Source: Streptomyces sp. NBC_00223 (GTDB taxonomy: Bacteria > Actinomycetota > Actinomycetes > Streptomycetales > Streptomycetaceae). From it: DNA of 64,000 nucleotides. The notes below the pieces were generated by a model. It did not search any database. It saw only the letters and a list, made by a program, of their open reading frames with translations, and was not told where the DNA came from. A program made the translations under genes and the position numbers. Shown here one piece after another: positions 22,219 through 31,750 of the stretch (its first letter is position 1; each line of letters begins with the position of its first letter). The stretch covers positions 1,612,001-1,676,000 of the forward strand of contig NZ_CP108109.1 of the NCBI RefSeq assembly GCF_036199905.1. The letters are read 5' to 3'.

Positions 22219-23924
22219 GGCTGTTTCCGGTCCTTCTCGATCGCGGCGCGCAGCACCTCGCGGTCGTCGAAGGGGCGTACCTCTCCGGCGATGTCCTGGC
22301 CCTGTTCATGGCCCTTGCCCGCGACCAGCACGATGTCGCCGGGGCGGGCCAGGGCGACGGCGGCGGCCACCGCGGCGGCCCGGTCGGGTTCGACGATGAT
22401 GTGGCCGCGCTGTTCGGCGGGCACCTCGACGGCTCCGTCCAGCATCGCGGCGAGGATGGCCAGCGGGTCCTCCGAGCGGGGGTTGTCCGAGGTGAGCACG
22501 GCGGTGTCGGCCAGCCGGGCGACGGCCGCGCCCATGGGCGCGCGCTTGGTGCGGTCGCGGTCGCCGCCGCAGCCCAGCACGGCGTGGATACGGCCCTCGG
22601 TGGTCGTGCGCAGCGCCCGCAGCACGGACTCCACGGCGTCGGTCTTGTGCGCGTAGTCGACGACCGCGAGATACGGCTGCCCGGCGTCGACGCGCTCCAG
22701 CCGTCCGGGCACCCCGGGCACCGCGGCGATACCGTCGGCGGCGGTCTGCGGGTCGAGCCCGGCGGCGGCCAGCGCGGCGATGGCGGCGAGGGTGTTGGCG
22801 ACGTTGAAGGGGCCCGGCAGGGGCGCGACGGCCTGCACCCGTTCGCCCTTGGGGCCGATCGCGGTGAAGCGGCTCTCCAGCAGTCCCGCGGTGACGTCCT
22901 CGGCCCGCCAGTCCGCGTCGAGCCGTCCCTCGGCGGAGTAGGTCACCAGCGGTACGCCGGCCTCGGCGACCAGCCTGCGGCCGTACTCGTCGTCGAGGTT
23001 GACCACGCCGAGGCGGCTGCGGCGCGGGGTGAACAGCTGCGCCTTGGCCTGGAAGTAGTCCTCCATGCCGGAGTGGAACTCCATGTGCTCCGGGCTGAGG
23101 TTGCTGAAGACGGCCACGTCGAAGACGGCGCCGTCGACCCGGCCGAGTACCAGGGCGTGGCTGGAGACCTCCATGACCACCGAGTCGACACCGCGTTCGC
23201 GCATCACCGCGAACAGCGCCTGGAGGTCGGTGGCCTCCGGGGTGGTGCGCTCGCTCTTGATCCGCTCGTCGCCGATCCGGGTCTCCACGGTGCCGATCAG
23301 CCCGGTGGAGCCGGTGGCGTGGGCGGCCCGCAGCCCCCCTTCGACCAGGTACGACGTCGTGGTCTTGCCGGAGGTGCCGGTGATGCCGATGCGCAGCATT
23401 CCCCGGCCCGGCTCGTCGTAGACGGCGGCGGCGAGCCCGCCCATCACCGCCCGGGGGTCGGCCACGGTCAGGACGGGCAGGCCGGTGGCGGCGGCGCGGT
23501 CGGCGCCCGCGGGGTCGGTCAGTACGGCGACCGCGCCGGACCCGGCGGCCTGCGCGGCGAAGTCGGCGCCGTGGAAGCGCGCGCCGGGCAGCGCCGCGTA
23601 GAGGTCGCCGGGCCGGACCGCGCGGGAGTCATGGGTGATGCCGGTGACACGGGTGTCGCCGTCGGGCGGCCGCGTACCGAGGAGGCCGGCGAGGGCCGCG
23701 AGCGGTTGGGGGCGGACACGGGCCGGGCGCGGCGCGCCCGGCTGTTTGAGGGTGGGCTGATCAGCGTTGGGCACGGCGGTGAGGTTACCGGGCGGCCCGG
23801 GGTCCGGGCCAAAACGGGCGGGGGGCCGCGGGCGCGGGTCGCGGACCCGGCCGGGCGCGGACCGGCCCTGGTCGGGGGCGTGTCGGGGCGGGGGCGCGCC
23901 CCGGCCGGAGGCGTCGCTGGTCAT
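22215..23924 (-). CDS. murE: UDP-MurNAc-L-Ala-D-Glu:diaminopimelate ligase
   Basis: Adds the third-position diamino acid (LL-diaminopimelate in Streptomyces walls). 569 residues from the ATG at 23924, 2 bp after the ftsI stop. The first about 60 residues are Pro/Arg-rich; the Mur ligase starts with TRVTGITHDSRAVRPGDLYAAL. P-loop IGITGTSGKTTTSYLV, EVSSHALVLGRVDG, and the DAP-selecting loop DNPRSEDP are present, with the end GKGHEQGQDI. A GTG at 23774 (VPNADQPTLK) is a possible shorter start. Confidence 0.96.
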   Translation of the reverse strand: MTSDASGRGAPPPRHAPDQGRSAPGRVRDPRPRPPARFGPDPGPPGNLTAVPNADQPTLKQPGAPRPARVRPQPLAALAGLLGTRPPDGDTRVTGITHDSRAVRPGDLYAALPGARFHGADFAAQAAGSGAVAVLTDPAGADRAAATGLPVLTVADPRAVMGGLAAAVYDEPGRGMLRIGITGTSGKTTTSYLVEGGLRAAHATGSTGLIGTVETRIGDERIKSERTTPEATDLQALFAVMRERGVDSVVMEVSSHALVLGRVDGAVFDVAVFSNLSPEHMEFHSGMEDYFQAKAQLFTPRRSRLGVVNLDDEYGRRLVAEAGVPLVTYSAEGRLDADWRAEDVTAGLLESRFTAIGPKGERVQAVAPLPGPFNVANTLAAIAALAAAGLDPQTAADGIAAVPGVPGRLERVDAGQPYLAVVDYAHKTDAVESVLRALRTTTEGRIHAVLGCGGDRDRTKRAPMGAAVARLADTAVLTSDNPRSEDPLAILAAMLDGAVEVPAEQRGHIIVEPDRAAAVAAAVALARPGDIVLVAGKGHEQGQDIAGEVRPFDDREVLRAAIEKDRKQP

Positions 23925-23926
23925 GA

Positions 23927-25945
23927 TCACCTGGCCTTCGTGGTGGCCGGCTGGACGGGTTCCGCGGGGTCGAAGTCGACCGGCAGATGGGGGGCGGGCC
24001 TGCCCGACGGGGGCACCCGCAGGGTCTTGAGGGCGAACTGCATGACCTGCTTGAAGACCGGTCCGCAGATCGAGCCGCCGAAGTAGGAGCCCTTCGTCGG
24101 GTTCTGGATGACGCAGGAGACGGTGATCCGCGGGTTGTCGGCGGGGGCGAAGCCCAGGAAGGAGGAGGTGTAGCCGCGGTAGCCGCCGCCGAGCGGGTCC
24201 ACCCGGTTGGCCGTACCGGTCTTGCCCGCGACCCGGTAGCCGTCGATACGGGCGTTCATGCCGGTGCCCTGCTCGTCGCCGACCACGGACTCCAGCATCT
24301 GCGAGAGCTCCTTGGCGGTCTTCTCGGTGACCACCCGGGTCTTCTTCGGCGGGTCGGCGGGCACGAAGCGGCCGTCGGGTCCCGTGGTGCCGCGGATCAG
24401 GCTGGGCTCGACCCGGACCCCGCCGTTGGCGATCGTGGAGTAGACCGAGGTGGCCTGGAGGGCGTTGACGGACAGACCCTGGCCGAAGGGGATGGTGAAC
24501 TGCTGGGAGGCGTTCCACTTCTGCGGCTCGGCCAGGATGCCGGGGGTCTCGCCGGGGAAGCCGATGCCGGTGGGCTGCCCGATGCCGAACTTCCGCAGGT
24601 ACGAGTAGAGGACCTGGTTGGCCTGCGGCTGGGTCGCGCCGAGGTGCTGGCTGGCCAGGATCGTGCCGATGTTGCTGGACTTGGCGAGCACGCCGTTGAG
24701 TGTGAGGTACCAGGTGCCGTGGTCGACGTCGTCGTGGAAGACCCGGTCGGCGCGCGGCAGGGTGCCGGGCACGGTGACCCGGGTGCCGGGGGTGGCGGTG
24801 CCGGTGTCCAGTATGGCCGCCATGGACATCACCTTGCTGACGCTGCCGGGCTCGTAGACGTCCTGCATCGCCGGGTTGCCGAGGGCGGAGGGGTCGGCGT
24901 GCGCGAGGTCGTTGGGGTCGTAGCCGGGGGCGTCGGCCATGGCCAGCACCTCGCCGGTCCGTGAGTTCTGGACGATCACATAGCCGCGGTCGGCCTTGGA
25001 CTGCTGGACCTGGGCGCTGATCGCGCTCTGGGCGGCCCACTGGATGTCCCGGTCGAGGGTCAGCTCCACATCGGTGCCCGGGACGGCCGGGTGCTCCTGG
25101 ACGCCCGCGGTGGGCACCTGGCGGCCGTCGGACTGCGCGTAGCGGATCTGGCCGTTGCGGCCCGCGAGTTCCTTGTCGAGCATGGACTCCAGGCCGCCGC
25201 CGCCCCGGCCCTCGCTGTTGACGAAGCCGATCACGCCGGCCGCCAGGTCGCCGGCGGGGTAGACCCGCTTGCTGTGCGGCACGGAGAAGACCCCGGCCAG
25301 CACATTCGCGCCCTGGCGCCTCGACGCCTTGGTGGCGAACGCGGACTTGAGGTCCTTGATCTGGTTCCACGCCTGGGGGGACTGCTGGGTGGCGATGATC
25401 TGGTAGCGCGAGTTGGGGGTGGCCAGCTGCTTGGCGATCTTGGTGGCGTCGCCGCCGACGATGGGCGCGAGCAGTTCGGCGGCCTGCTGGGGGGCGTCGT
25501 CGACCTTGGTCTGCGCGAGGGTGAAGAGATACGGGTCGGCGGTGATGTCGTAGGCGTCCACGGTGGTGGCCAGGTCCACGCCCGAGCGGTCGGTGATCGT
25601 GCCGCGGTCGGCGGTCACCTCGTGGGTCACCCACCGGTTCACCGCCGCCTTGGACGCGTAGGCCGAGGCGTCCACGGCCTGCACCTGGAGCAGCCGGATC
25701 ACGAACGCGGCCATCACCAGGGTCAGCGCGACCCCGACGAGCCGCAGCCGGGGCCGCGGGCGGCCGAGTCGTACGATCTTCGGCCCGCGCGGGGTGGGGT
25801 GCCGGTAGGGGCGCGCGTCGCGGCGCGGGGGGCCGACCCGGGGGGCGGTACGGGGACGCGCCCGGAGATCGGGCCGGGGGGCGGCGCCGCGCGGGCCGCC
25901 GGGGCGGCGGGGGCGGTCGGGGCCGGGGTCCCGGGGGGCGGTCAT
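23927..25945 (-). CDS. ftsI: septal transpeptidase FtsI (class B PBP)
   Basis: Cross-links septal peptidoglycan. 672 residues: a Pro/Arg-rich cytoplasmic tail of about 65 residues, one membrane helix (LRLVGVALTLVMAAFVIRLL), the dimerisation/pedestal domain, then the transpeptidase with the three active-site motifs SVSK (in YEPGSVSKVMSMAAI), SSN (LAKSSNIGTI) and KTG (VAGKTGTANRV). Partner of FtsW. The long basic tail is common in Streptomyces FtsI. Two bases separate its stop from murE. Confidence 0.97.
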   Translation of the reverse strand: MTAPRDPGPDRPRRPGGPRGAAPRPDLRARPRTAPRVGPPRRDARPYRHPTPRGPKIVRLGRPRPRLRLVGVALTLVMAAFVIRLLQVQAVDASAYASKAAVNRWVTHEVTADRGTITDRSGVDLATTVDAYDITADPYLFTLAQTKVDDAPQQAAELLAPIVGGDATKIAKQLATPNSRYQIIATQQSPQAWNQIKDLKSAFATKASRRQGANVLAGVFSVPHSKRVYPAGDLAAGVIGFVNSEGRGGGGLESMLDKELAGRNGQIRYAQSDGRQVPTAGVQEHPAVPGTDVELTLDRDIQWAAQSAISAQVQQSKADRGYVIVQNSRTGEVLAMADAPGYDPNDLAHADPSALGNPAMQDVYEPGSVSKVMSMAAILDTGTATPGTRVTVPGTLPRADRVFHDDVDHGTWYLTLNGVLAKSSNIGTILASQHLGATQPQANQVLYSYLRKFGIGQPTGIGFPGETPGILAEPQKWNASQQFTIPFGQGLSVNALQATSVYSTIANGGVRVEPSLIRGTTGPDGRFVPADPPKKTRVVTEKTAKELSQMLESVVGDEQGTGMNARIDGYRVAGKTGTANRVDPLGGGYRGYTSSFLGFAPADNPRITVSCVIQNPTKGSYFGGSICGPVFKQVMQFALKTLRVPPSGRPAPHLPVDFDPAEPVQPATTKAR

Positions 25946-25997
25946 CAGGCGGTCCCCGGGCGGCGGGGTGACGGCTGACGGGGCGACAGGGCACGGG

Positions 25998-26483
25998 TCA
26001 CGGGGTCACCTGCTGGGTCGGTGCGGGGGGCGGGAGCGGCGGCGGGGCCGTGGTCGGGGTGGGCATACCGGCGGACGGCGGGGTGGTGGCGAGCGGCGCC
26101 CCGGAGGTCGAGGCCGCCGGAGCCGTGGTGGTGGGCGGCGCGGATGTGGGGGGCGGCGGCGGGGCGGGCGGCGCGGTGGCCGCGGTGGCGGTGCCGCGGA
26201 CCGAGCCGTCGGGGTTGAGGAAGGCCGGGTTGGCGCCCGGGACCATGCCGAGTTCGCGGGCGCGGCGCTCCAGCGGGCCGGGCGCCGAGTAGCCGTCCAC
26301 CTCCTGCTGGAGGGCCTGCTGCTCGTCGGTGTAGCCGGTGGTCTGCTTCTGCAGCCTGTTCAGTTCGAACGAGTCGGAGTTGACCGCGGAGTTCAGCAGC
26401 AGCAGCGCGATCAGACCGCCCCCGAGCAGTGTCACGACCAGTACGACGAACGGGGTGCGCGCCGCGGTTGCGGGCCGCCTCAC
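25998..26483 (-). CDS. ftsL: FtsL-like septum protein
   Basis: 161 residues: short basic N-terminus, one membrane helix (about 11-33, [19 protein letters not shown]), a coiled coil ([25 protein letters not shown]) with a leucine-zipper-like heptad pattern, and a Pro/Thr/Ala-rich tail of about 75 residues. Sequence similarity within FtsL is weak; the call rests on topology, coiled coil and position between rsmH and ftsI. The ATG overlaps the rsmH stop (26480/26483). Confidence 0.85.
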   Translation of the reverse strand: MRRPATAARTPFVVLVVTLLGGGLIALLLLNSAVNSDSFELNRLQKQTTGYTDEQQALQQEVDGYSAPGPLERRARELGMVPGANPAFLNPDGSVRGTATAATAPPAPPPPPTSAPPTTTAPAASTSGAPLATTPPSAGMPTPTTAPPPLPPPAPTQQVTP

Positions 26484-27466
26484 CGCACATCCTCGCGAAT
26501 GCGCTCCGCACCCCGCAGCCGGGCCGGGGCGGCCCGCCGGTTCTCGGCGATCTCGTCCTCCGAGGGCAGTTCCGCGCCGCGGGTGAGCAGCTTCAGCCGG
26601 GGCTGGTACTGCTCGGGCACCACCGGCAGCCCCGGCGGCGCCGAGTGCGCGGCGCCGGCCGCGAGAACCTGCTTGACCAGGCGGTCCTCCAGCGACTGAT
26701 ACGCCAGGACGGCGATCCGCCCGCCGACCGCGAGCGCGGCGACGGCCGCCGGGATGGCCCGCTCCAGCCCCGCCAGCTCGGCGTTGACCTCGATCCGCAG
26801 CGCCTGGAAGGTGCGCTTGGCCGGATTGCCGCCGGTGCGCTTGGCGGCCTGCGGCAGCGCCTCGCGGATCAGCTCGACCAGCCGCGCGCTGTTGCTGAAC
26901 GGCTCGCGGGCCCGCTCCTTTACCACCGCGTCCACGATCTTGCGGGCGAACTTCTCCTCGCCGTAGGCGCGCAGGATCCGGACCAGCTCGCCCGGCGGGT
27001 AGGTGTTCAGCACCTCGGCCGCGCTGATCCCGGTGGACTGGTCCATCCGCATGTCCAGGGGGGCGTCCTGGGCGTAGGCGAAGCCGCGCTCGGCCTCGTC
27101 GAGCTGCATGGACGACACCCCGAGGTCGAACAGCACGCCCTGGACCCGGGGGACGCCGAGCCGGTCGAGGACGTCGGGCAGCTCGTCGTAGCGCGCGTGC
27201 ACCAGGGTGGCCCGGTCGCCGAAGGGCGCCAGCCGGTCCGCGGACAGCTTCAGCGCGGCCGGGTCGCGGTCTATGGCGATCAGCCGGGCCGCGGGGAAGG
27301 TGCGCAGCAGCGCCTCGCTGTGCCCACCGAGCCCGAGGGTGGCGTCCACCACGAGGGCGCCCGGCTCGGCGAGCGCGGGCGCCAGCAGGTCGAGGCAGCG
27401 CCGCAGCATCACGGGGACGTGCCGCGGCTCCGAGGGCCGGCGCTCGGAGGGGGACGGGTTGGTCAT
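26480..27466 (-). CDS. rsmH: 16S rRNA (cytosine-1402-N4)-methyltransferase
   Basis: SAM-dependent methylation of C1402 in the ribosomal P site. 328 residues from the ATG at 27466 ([20 protein letters not shown]). Motifs: [27 protein letters not shown] (SAM binding), [33 protein letters not shown] and ISYHSLEDR-type [13 protein letters not shown]. The last has AYQSLEDR where SYHSLEDR is common. Upstream codons to 27721 run into the mraZ spacer and are not supported. Confidence 0.96.
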   Translation of the reverse strand: MTNPSPSERRPSEPRHVPVMLRRCLDLLAPALAEPGALVVDATLGLGGHSEALLRTFPAARLIAIDRDPAALKLSADRLAPFGDRATLVHARYDELPDVLDRLGVPRVQGVLFDLGVSSMQLDEAERGFAYAQDAPLDMRMDQSTGISAAEVLNTYPPGELVRILRAYGEEKFARKIVDAVVKERAREPFSNSARLVELIREALPQAAKRTGGNPAKRTFQALRIEVNAELAGLERAIPAAVAALAVGGRIAVLAYQSLEDRLVKQVLAAGAAHSAPPGLPVVPEQYQPRLKLLTRGAELPSEDEIAENRRAAPARLRGAERIREDVR

Positions 27467-27717
27467 GAGGGCCTTTTTCTGGAGATCGCCGGGCCCGGAC
27501 GGGTCCGACGCGTCGGACACCACGGGCCCCGGCGGTGCCGGCCGCCTTCGGCCGGACGGGTGGACGTAGAACCTGGTCCCCGCCCGCTCTGCGGAAAACG
27601 GTCCCCTGGCACCGGGGAAGTGGTGCCAGCGGAGCCGGGGAGCGGGAGGAGGCCGAGTCGTACGTCCGCGCGGGTGATGGGGGGGTGGGGCGCGCGGCCG
27701 CGGGGGGCGGGCCGCGC

Positions 27718-28158
27718 TCACAGTAATCCGGGCGGAACCTCCGGTGACAGGGCCGAAAAGGTGTCTTCCTGGGCCGTCAGATACCGCTCCCAGGCCTCGG
27801 CCGACCAGATCTCCACCCGGGTGTTGGCGCCGATCACCGCGCAGTCGCGGACCAGGCCCGCGTACTCCCGCAGCGGCTGGGGGACGGTGACCCGGCCCTG
27901 CCGGTCGGGGATCTCGTCGTGCGCCCCGGCGAAGAGCACCCGCAGATAGTCACGGGAGGCCTTGGAGGTCAGCGGGGCCGCGGAGAGCTGCTCGGTGGCG
28001 GCCCTGAACCCCTCGGCGGGCCATACGCACAGACAGCGCTCCTGCCCGCGGCTGATCACCAGTCCGTCGGCCAGCTGCTCACGGAACCGGGCGGGCAGCA
28101 CCAGCCGGTTCTTGTCGTCGAGGCGCGGGGTGTACGTCCCGAGGAATCCCAGGAACAC
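27718..28158 (-). CDS. mraZ: transcriptional regulator MraZ
   Basis: Ring-forming AbrB-fold repressor of its own dcw promoter. 146 residues from the GTG at 28158, which has GGGAGG 9 nt upstream. Both SpoVT/AbrB-like repeats carry the DxxxR signature: [19 protein letters not shown] and [18 protein letters not shown]. First gene of the dcw block. Its probable binding sites are the four GTGG repeats just upstream. Confidence 0.96.
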   Translation of the reverse strand: MFLGFLGTYTPRLDDKNRLVLPARFREQLADGLVISRGQERCLCVWPAEGFRAATEQLSAAPLTSKASRDYLRVLFAGAHDEIPDRQGRVTVPQPLREYAGLVRDCAVIGANTRVEIWSAEAWERYLTAQEDTFSALSPEVPPGLL

Positions 28159-28180
28159 GGCACACCTCCCGCAGACGGCA

Positions 28181-28220
28181 CCACTTCGCGCCACTTTACT
28201 CCACCCCGCCCCACGGTCAA
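28181..28220 (-). promoter_or_regulatory. mraZ/dcw promoter overlapped by four MraZ boxes
   Basis: On the minus strand TTGACC (28220-28215) and TAAAGT (28198-28193) form a sigma-70-type promoter with 16-bp spacing, 35 bp upstream of the mraZ start. GTGG (CCAC on plus) occurs at 28181, 28191, 28201 and 28211, exactly one helical turn apart. MraZ is known to bind direct repeats of TGGG/GTGG with 10-bp spacing near its promoter, so autorepression is expected. Confidence 0.85.
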
Positions 28221-28358
28221 CGGAACCCGGGCCGGGCGCGTCACACTCCCGAGCGGTCTGTCCACCAGGCTCTGTGGGGTACATCACAGACGGTGCGATG
28301 GGGTGGTTTCCCGTGTTTCGCCGGGACTCATCACCGATACAAAAGGGCGCCCGACCCG

Positions 28359-28364
28359 TACCGT
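28359..28364 (+). promoter_or_regulatory. candidate -10 element for a leaderless carbonic anhydrase transcript
   Basis: TACCGT fits TANNNT and lies 7 nt before the ATG at 28372; no Shine-Dalgarno sequence is visible there. Confidence 0.35.
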
Positions 28365-28371
28365 CATAGAC

Positions 28372-28968
28372 ATGTCGATATCTGTCAGCGGTTCGCCCGA
28401 TTCCACTCCGGCTTCCCCGGCCGCCCCCGGCTCCCAGGCGTCCCCGGCCTCCGGCGGGTCCGCGACGGCCACCGCCCCCGTCATCGGACGGCTCGTGGCG
28501 GCCAACCAGCGGTACGCGGCCAAGTTCGAGGACCCCGGCATGGACGCCAGGCCGGTGCTCCAGGTGGCGGTCGTCGCGTGCATGGACGCCCGCCTCGACC
28601 TGCACAAGGCGCTCGGTCTGGAGCTGGGCGACTGTCACACCATCCGCAACGCGGGCGGGGTCGTCACCGACGACACCATCCGCTCGCTCGCGATCAGTCA
28701 GCGCGCGCTCGGCACCCGTTCCGTGGTGCTGATCCACCACACCAACTGCGGTCTGCAGAGCATCACCGAGGAGTTCCGTAACGATCTGGAGCGTGAAGTC
28801 GGCCAGCGGCCCACCTGGGCGGTGGAGTCGTTCACCGATATCGACCAGGACGTGCGGCAGTCGATGGCCCGGGTCCGCACCTCCCCGTTCCTCGCGCACA
28901 CCGACGACGTGCGGGGTTTTGTCTTCGACGTGCACACCGGCCTGCTGCGGGAAATCACGAACAAGTAA
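28372..28968 (+). CDS. beta-class carbonic anhydrase
   Basis: Interconverts CO2 and bicarbonate with zinc. 198 residues from the ATG at 28372. The first about 35 residues are Ser/Pro/Ala-rich and disordered. Zinc ligands: C70 in [10 protein letters not shown] with the Asp72-Arg74 dyad, and H123/C126 in LIHHTNCG. Residues around [20 protein letters not shown] match the Rv1284-type (type II) family. Divergent from mraZ; longer frames upstream overlap mraZ antisense and were rejected. Confidence 0.94.
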   Translation: MSISVSGSPDSTPASPAAPGSQASPASGGSATATAPVIGRLVAANQRYAAKFEDPGMDARPVLQVAVVACMDARLDLHKALGLELGDCHTIRNAGGVVTDDTIRSLAISQRALGTRSVVLIHHTNCGLQSITEEFRNDLEREVGQRPTWAVESFTDIDQDVRQSMARVRTSPFLAHTDDVRGFVFDVHTGLLREITNK

Positions 28969-29111
28969 CGGCAGGCGAGTGACGTGGGCCTCCCCGTAAG
29001 GGAAGAATGCATCCTGCGGCACCGAATCGTCCCTCGGGACGGCCGGTCCGCGAGCGGGGAGGGCCGGTCCAGGGATGACCGCGTCCCTAGGAACAGGCCG
29101 AGGAGTACCGG

Positions 29112-30161
29112 GTGACGACCTTTGAAGCGCGTGCAAGCCTGAGCGATCTGACCACGACCGCGGAACGGGTCCGCCGCAGTGTGGAGCGCGTGATCGAGGG
29201 CAAGCCCGAGGTCGTACGCATCGCGCTGACCGTGCTGCTCGCCGAGGGGCATCTGCTGATCGAGGACGTGCCCGGCGTCGGCAAGACCATGCTCTCCAAG
29301 GCGCTGGCACGGTCGATCGACTGCTCGGTGCGGCGTATCCAGTTCACGCCCGACCTGCTGCCCTCGGACATCACCGGGGTGAGCGTCTTCGACCAGCAGC
29401 AGCGGGACTTCGAGTTCAAGCCGGGCGCGATCTTCGCGCAGATCGTGGTGGGCGACGAGATCAACCGCGCCTCCCCCAAGACCCAGTCCGCGCTGCTGGA
29501 GTCCATGGAGGAGCGGCAGGTCACGGTCGACGGCACGACCTACGAACTGCCCAGCCCCTTCATGGTGATCGCCACCCAGAACCCGGTGGAGATGGAGGGC
29601 ACCTATCCGCTGCCCGAGGCGCAGCGGGACCGTTTCACCGCGCGGGTGTCCATCGGCTACCCGAGCCCCGAGGCCGAACTCCAGATGCTCGACGTGCACG
29701 GCGGGGTCTCGCCGCTGGACGACCTCCAGCCGGTCGCGCACGCCCACGAGATCGTCAAGCTCATCGAGGCGGTACGGCAGGTGCACGTCGCGGACCCGGT
29801 GCGGCGGTACGCGGTGACGCTGGTCGGCGCCACCCGCAACCACCCCGACCTGCGGCTCGGCGCCTCGCCGCGGGCCACCCTGCACCTGGTGCGGGCCGCC
29901 CGCGCGTCGGCCGCGCTCGACGGGCGGGACTACGTACTCCCCGACGACGTGCAGTCGCTGGCGCCCGCGGTGCTCGCGCACCGGCTGCTGCCCACCGCGC
30001 AGGCGCAGCTGAACCGGCGCACGCCCGAGCAGGTGGTGGCCGAGATCGTGCAGCGGGTCCCCGTGCCCGACCCGTCCGCCGCCGGCGGGGGGGGGACCGC
30101 CGGCGGGTGGCCGCACGGCGCCGGCCGTCCGCAGGGCACACCGGGCGTTCGGGGCCTGTGA
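29112..30161 (+). CDS. MoxR-family AAA+ ATPase
   Basis: 349 residues from a GTG with GAGGAG upstream. AAA_3 ATPase: Walker [16 protein letters not shown] (about 57-71), Walker [20 protein letters not shown], sensor 1 [20 protein letters not shown], and the C-terminal lid domain. MoxR ATPases act as chaperones that help assemble or activate protein complexes, generally together with adjacent DUF58/VWA proteins. The stop codon overlaps the ATG of the next gene by one base, so co-translation is likely. Confidence 0.94.
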   Translation: MTTFEARASLSDLTTTAERVRRSVERVIEGKPEVVRIALTVLLAEGHLLIEDVPGVGKTMLSKALARSIDCSVRRIQFTPDLLPSDITGVSVFDQQQRDFEFKPGAIFAQIVVGDEINRASPKTQSALLESMEERQVTVDGTTYELPSPFMVIATQNPVEMEGTYPLPEAQRDRFTARVSIGYPSPEAELQMLDVHGGVSPLDDLQPVAHAHEIVKLIEAVRQVHVADPVRRYAVTLVGATRNHPDLRLGASPRATLHLVRAARASAALDGRDYVLPDDVQSLAPAVLAHRLLPTAQAQLNRRTPEQVVAEIVQRVPVPDPSAAGGGGTAGGWPHGAGRPQGTPGVRGL

Positions 30162-31750
30162 TGGCCTCGCCCCTGCCTCCCCCGCCGGCCTATCCGCCCG
30201 AGGGCGGCGGCGGGCCGGGCGGCGCACGGCCGGCTTATCCGCCGCAGAGTGGAGCCCGGCCGGCTTATCCGCCGCCGGGCGGACCCCAGCCGTCGTATCC
30301 GCCGCAGGCCGGCGCGCAGCCGGCCTATCCCCCGCCGGGCTCGGGGCAGCCCGGTGCCGCCCAGCCCGGCGGCCCGCAGACGGGCGGCGGCGGGTTCCGC
30401 TCCGCGCTCGGCGGGCTCACCACGCGCGGCCGCTCCTTCGTGGCCGCCGGGATAGCGGCGGCGGCGTGCAGCTACGTACTCGGGCAGGCGGATCTGCTGC
30501 GGGTCGGACTGCTGCTGGCCGTCCTGCCGCTGGTGTGCGTCGCCGTGCTCTACCGCACCCGCTACCGGGTCGCGGGCAGCCGCCGGCTGGCGCCCTCCCG
30601 GGTCCCCGCGATGTCCGAGGCCCGGGTCCATCTGCGGGTCGACAACGTCTCCCGGGCGCACTCCGGGCTGCTGATGCTCCAGGACCGGGTGCCGTACGTG
30701 CTCGGGCCGCGCCCGCGCTTCGTGCTCGACCGGGTCGAGCCCGGCGGCCACCGCGAGGTGTCCTACCGGGTCCGCTCGGACCTGCGCGGCCGCTATCCGC
30801 TGGGACCGTTGCAGCTGCGGCTGTCCGACCCGTTCGGGATGGTCGAGCTGACCCGCTCGTTCAGCGCGTACGACACGCTCACCGTCGTCCCCCGGGTCGA
30901 GCCGCTGCCGGCCGTGCGGCTGGCCGGGGAGTCCACCGGATACGGCGAGAACCGCACCCGGGCGCTGGCGTTCTCCGGTGAGGACGATGTGATCCCGCGC
31001 GGCTACCGGCACGGCGACGACCTGCGGCGGGTGCACTGGCGGTCCACCGCGAAGTACGGCGAGCTGATGGTCCGCCGCGAGGAGCAGCCCCACCGGGCGC
31101 GCTGCACGGTGCTGCTCGACACCCGCAGGGACGCGTACTTCGGCGCCGGGCCCGACTCGGCCTTCGAGTGGGCCGTCTCCGGCTCCGCCTCGGTCGCCAC
31201 CCACATGCTCGAACGCGGCTTCGCGGTACGGCTGCTGACCGACACCGGCAGCAGTGTGCCGGGGCCTGACGGCTCGGCCGGCTTCACCGGGGACTCCTCG
31301 GACATGGCCGGAGTGCTGCTCGACACCCTCGCGGTCGTCGACCACTCCGACGGCGAGACGCTGTCGGCCGCGTACGACGTGCTGCGGTCGGGCCGGGAGG
31401 GCCTGCTGGTGGCCTTCTTCGGCGACCTCTACGAGGAGCAGGCGGCCGGCATCAGCCGGATGCGGCAACGGGCGGGCGGCGCGGTCGCGTTCGTCCTGGA
31501 CAGCGACGACTGGCTGGTCCGCGAGGCCGCCGGGCGGCCGGAACTGGCCTCCGCCCCCGTACCGCCGGCGCCCGGGGAGCCCGAGACGGACAGCACCGAG
31601 CGCGCGGTACGGATGCTGCGCGAGGCGGGCTGGACCGTGGTCGAGGTGCGCCCGGGGGACGCGCTGCCGGATCTGTGGCAGCAGGCGGACCGTTACCGGT
31701 CGCACGAGGAATCGCAGCGGGAAGAGCGCGGAGCGGGGGCGGCGTCATGA
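30161..31750 (+). CDS. DUF58 domain protein with YPP-repeat N-terminus
   Basis: 529 residues. Residues 1-80 are repeats of the form RPAYPPxGG, cytoplasmic and disordered. Two membrane segments follow (about 96-135), an Ig-like region, and the DUF58 domain with SGEDDVIPRGYRHGDDLRRVHWRSTAK; the VWA-like MIDAS part has LLDTRRDAYF. Known families place DUF58 next to MoxR and transglutaminases, and function is still unclear. ATG overlaps the moxR stop; its own stop overlaps the transglutaminase start (ATGA). Confidence 0.92.
   Translation: MASPLPPPPAYPPEGGGGPGGARPAYPPQSGARPAYPPPGGPQPSYPPQAGAQPAYPPPGSGQPGAAQPGGPQTGGGGFRSALGGLTTRGRSFVAAGIAAAACSYVLGQADLLRVGLLLAVLPLVCVAVLYRTRYRVAGSRRLAPSRVPAMSEARVHLRVDNVSRAHSGLLMLQDRVPYVLGPRPRFVLDRVEPGGHREVSYRVRSDLRGRYPLGPLQLRLSDPFGMVELTRSFSAYDTLTVVPRVEPLPAVRLAGESTGYGENRTRALAFSGEDDVIPRGYRHGDDLRRVHWRSTAKYGELMVRREEQPHRARCTVLLDTRRDAYFGAGPDSAFEWAVSGSASVATHMLERGFAVRLLTDTGSSVPGPDGSAGFTGDSSDMAGVLLDTLAVVDHSDGETLSAAYDVLRSGREGLLVAFFGDLYEEQAAGISRMRQRAGGAVAFVLDSDDWLVREAAGRPELASAPVPPAPGEPETDSTERAVRMLREAGWTVVEVRPGDALPDLWQQADRYRSHEESQREERGAGAAS

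Noticed and set aside
22215..25994. Single minus-strand frame of 1259 codons joining the ftsI region to murE
   Set aside because: The murE frame happens to stay open through ftsI. Family starts and the 2-bp ftsI-murE spacing show two separate genes.
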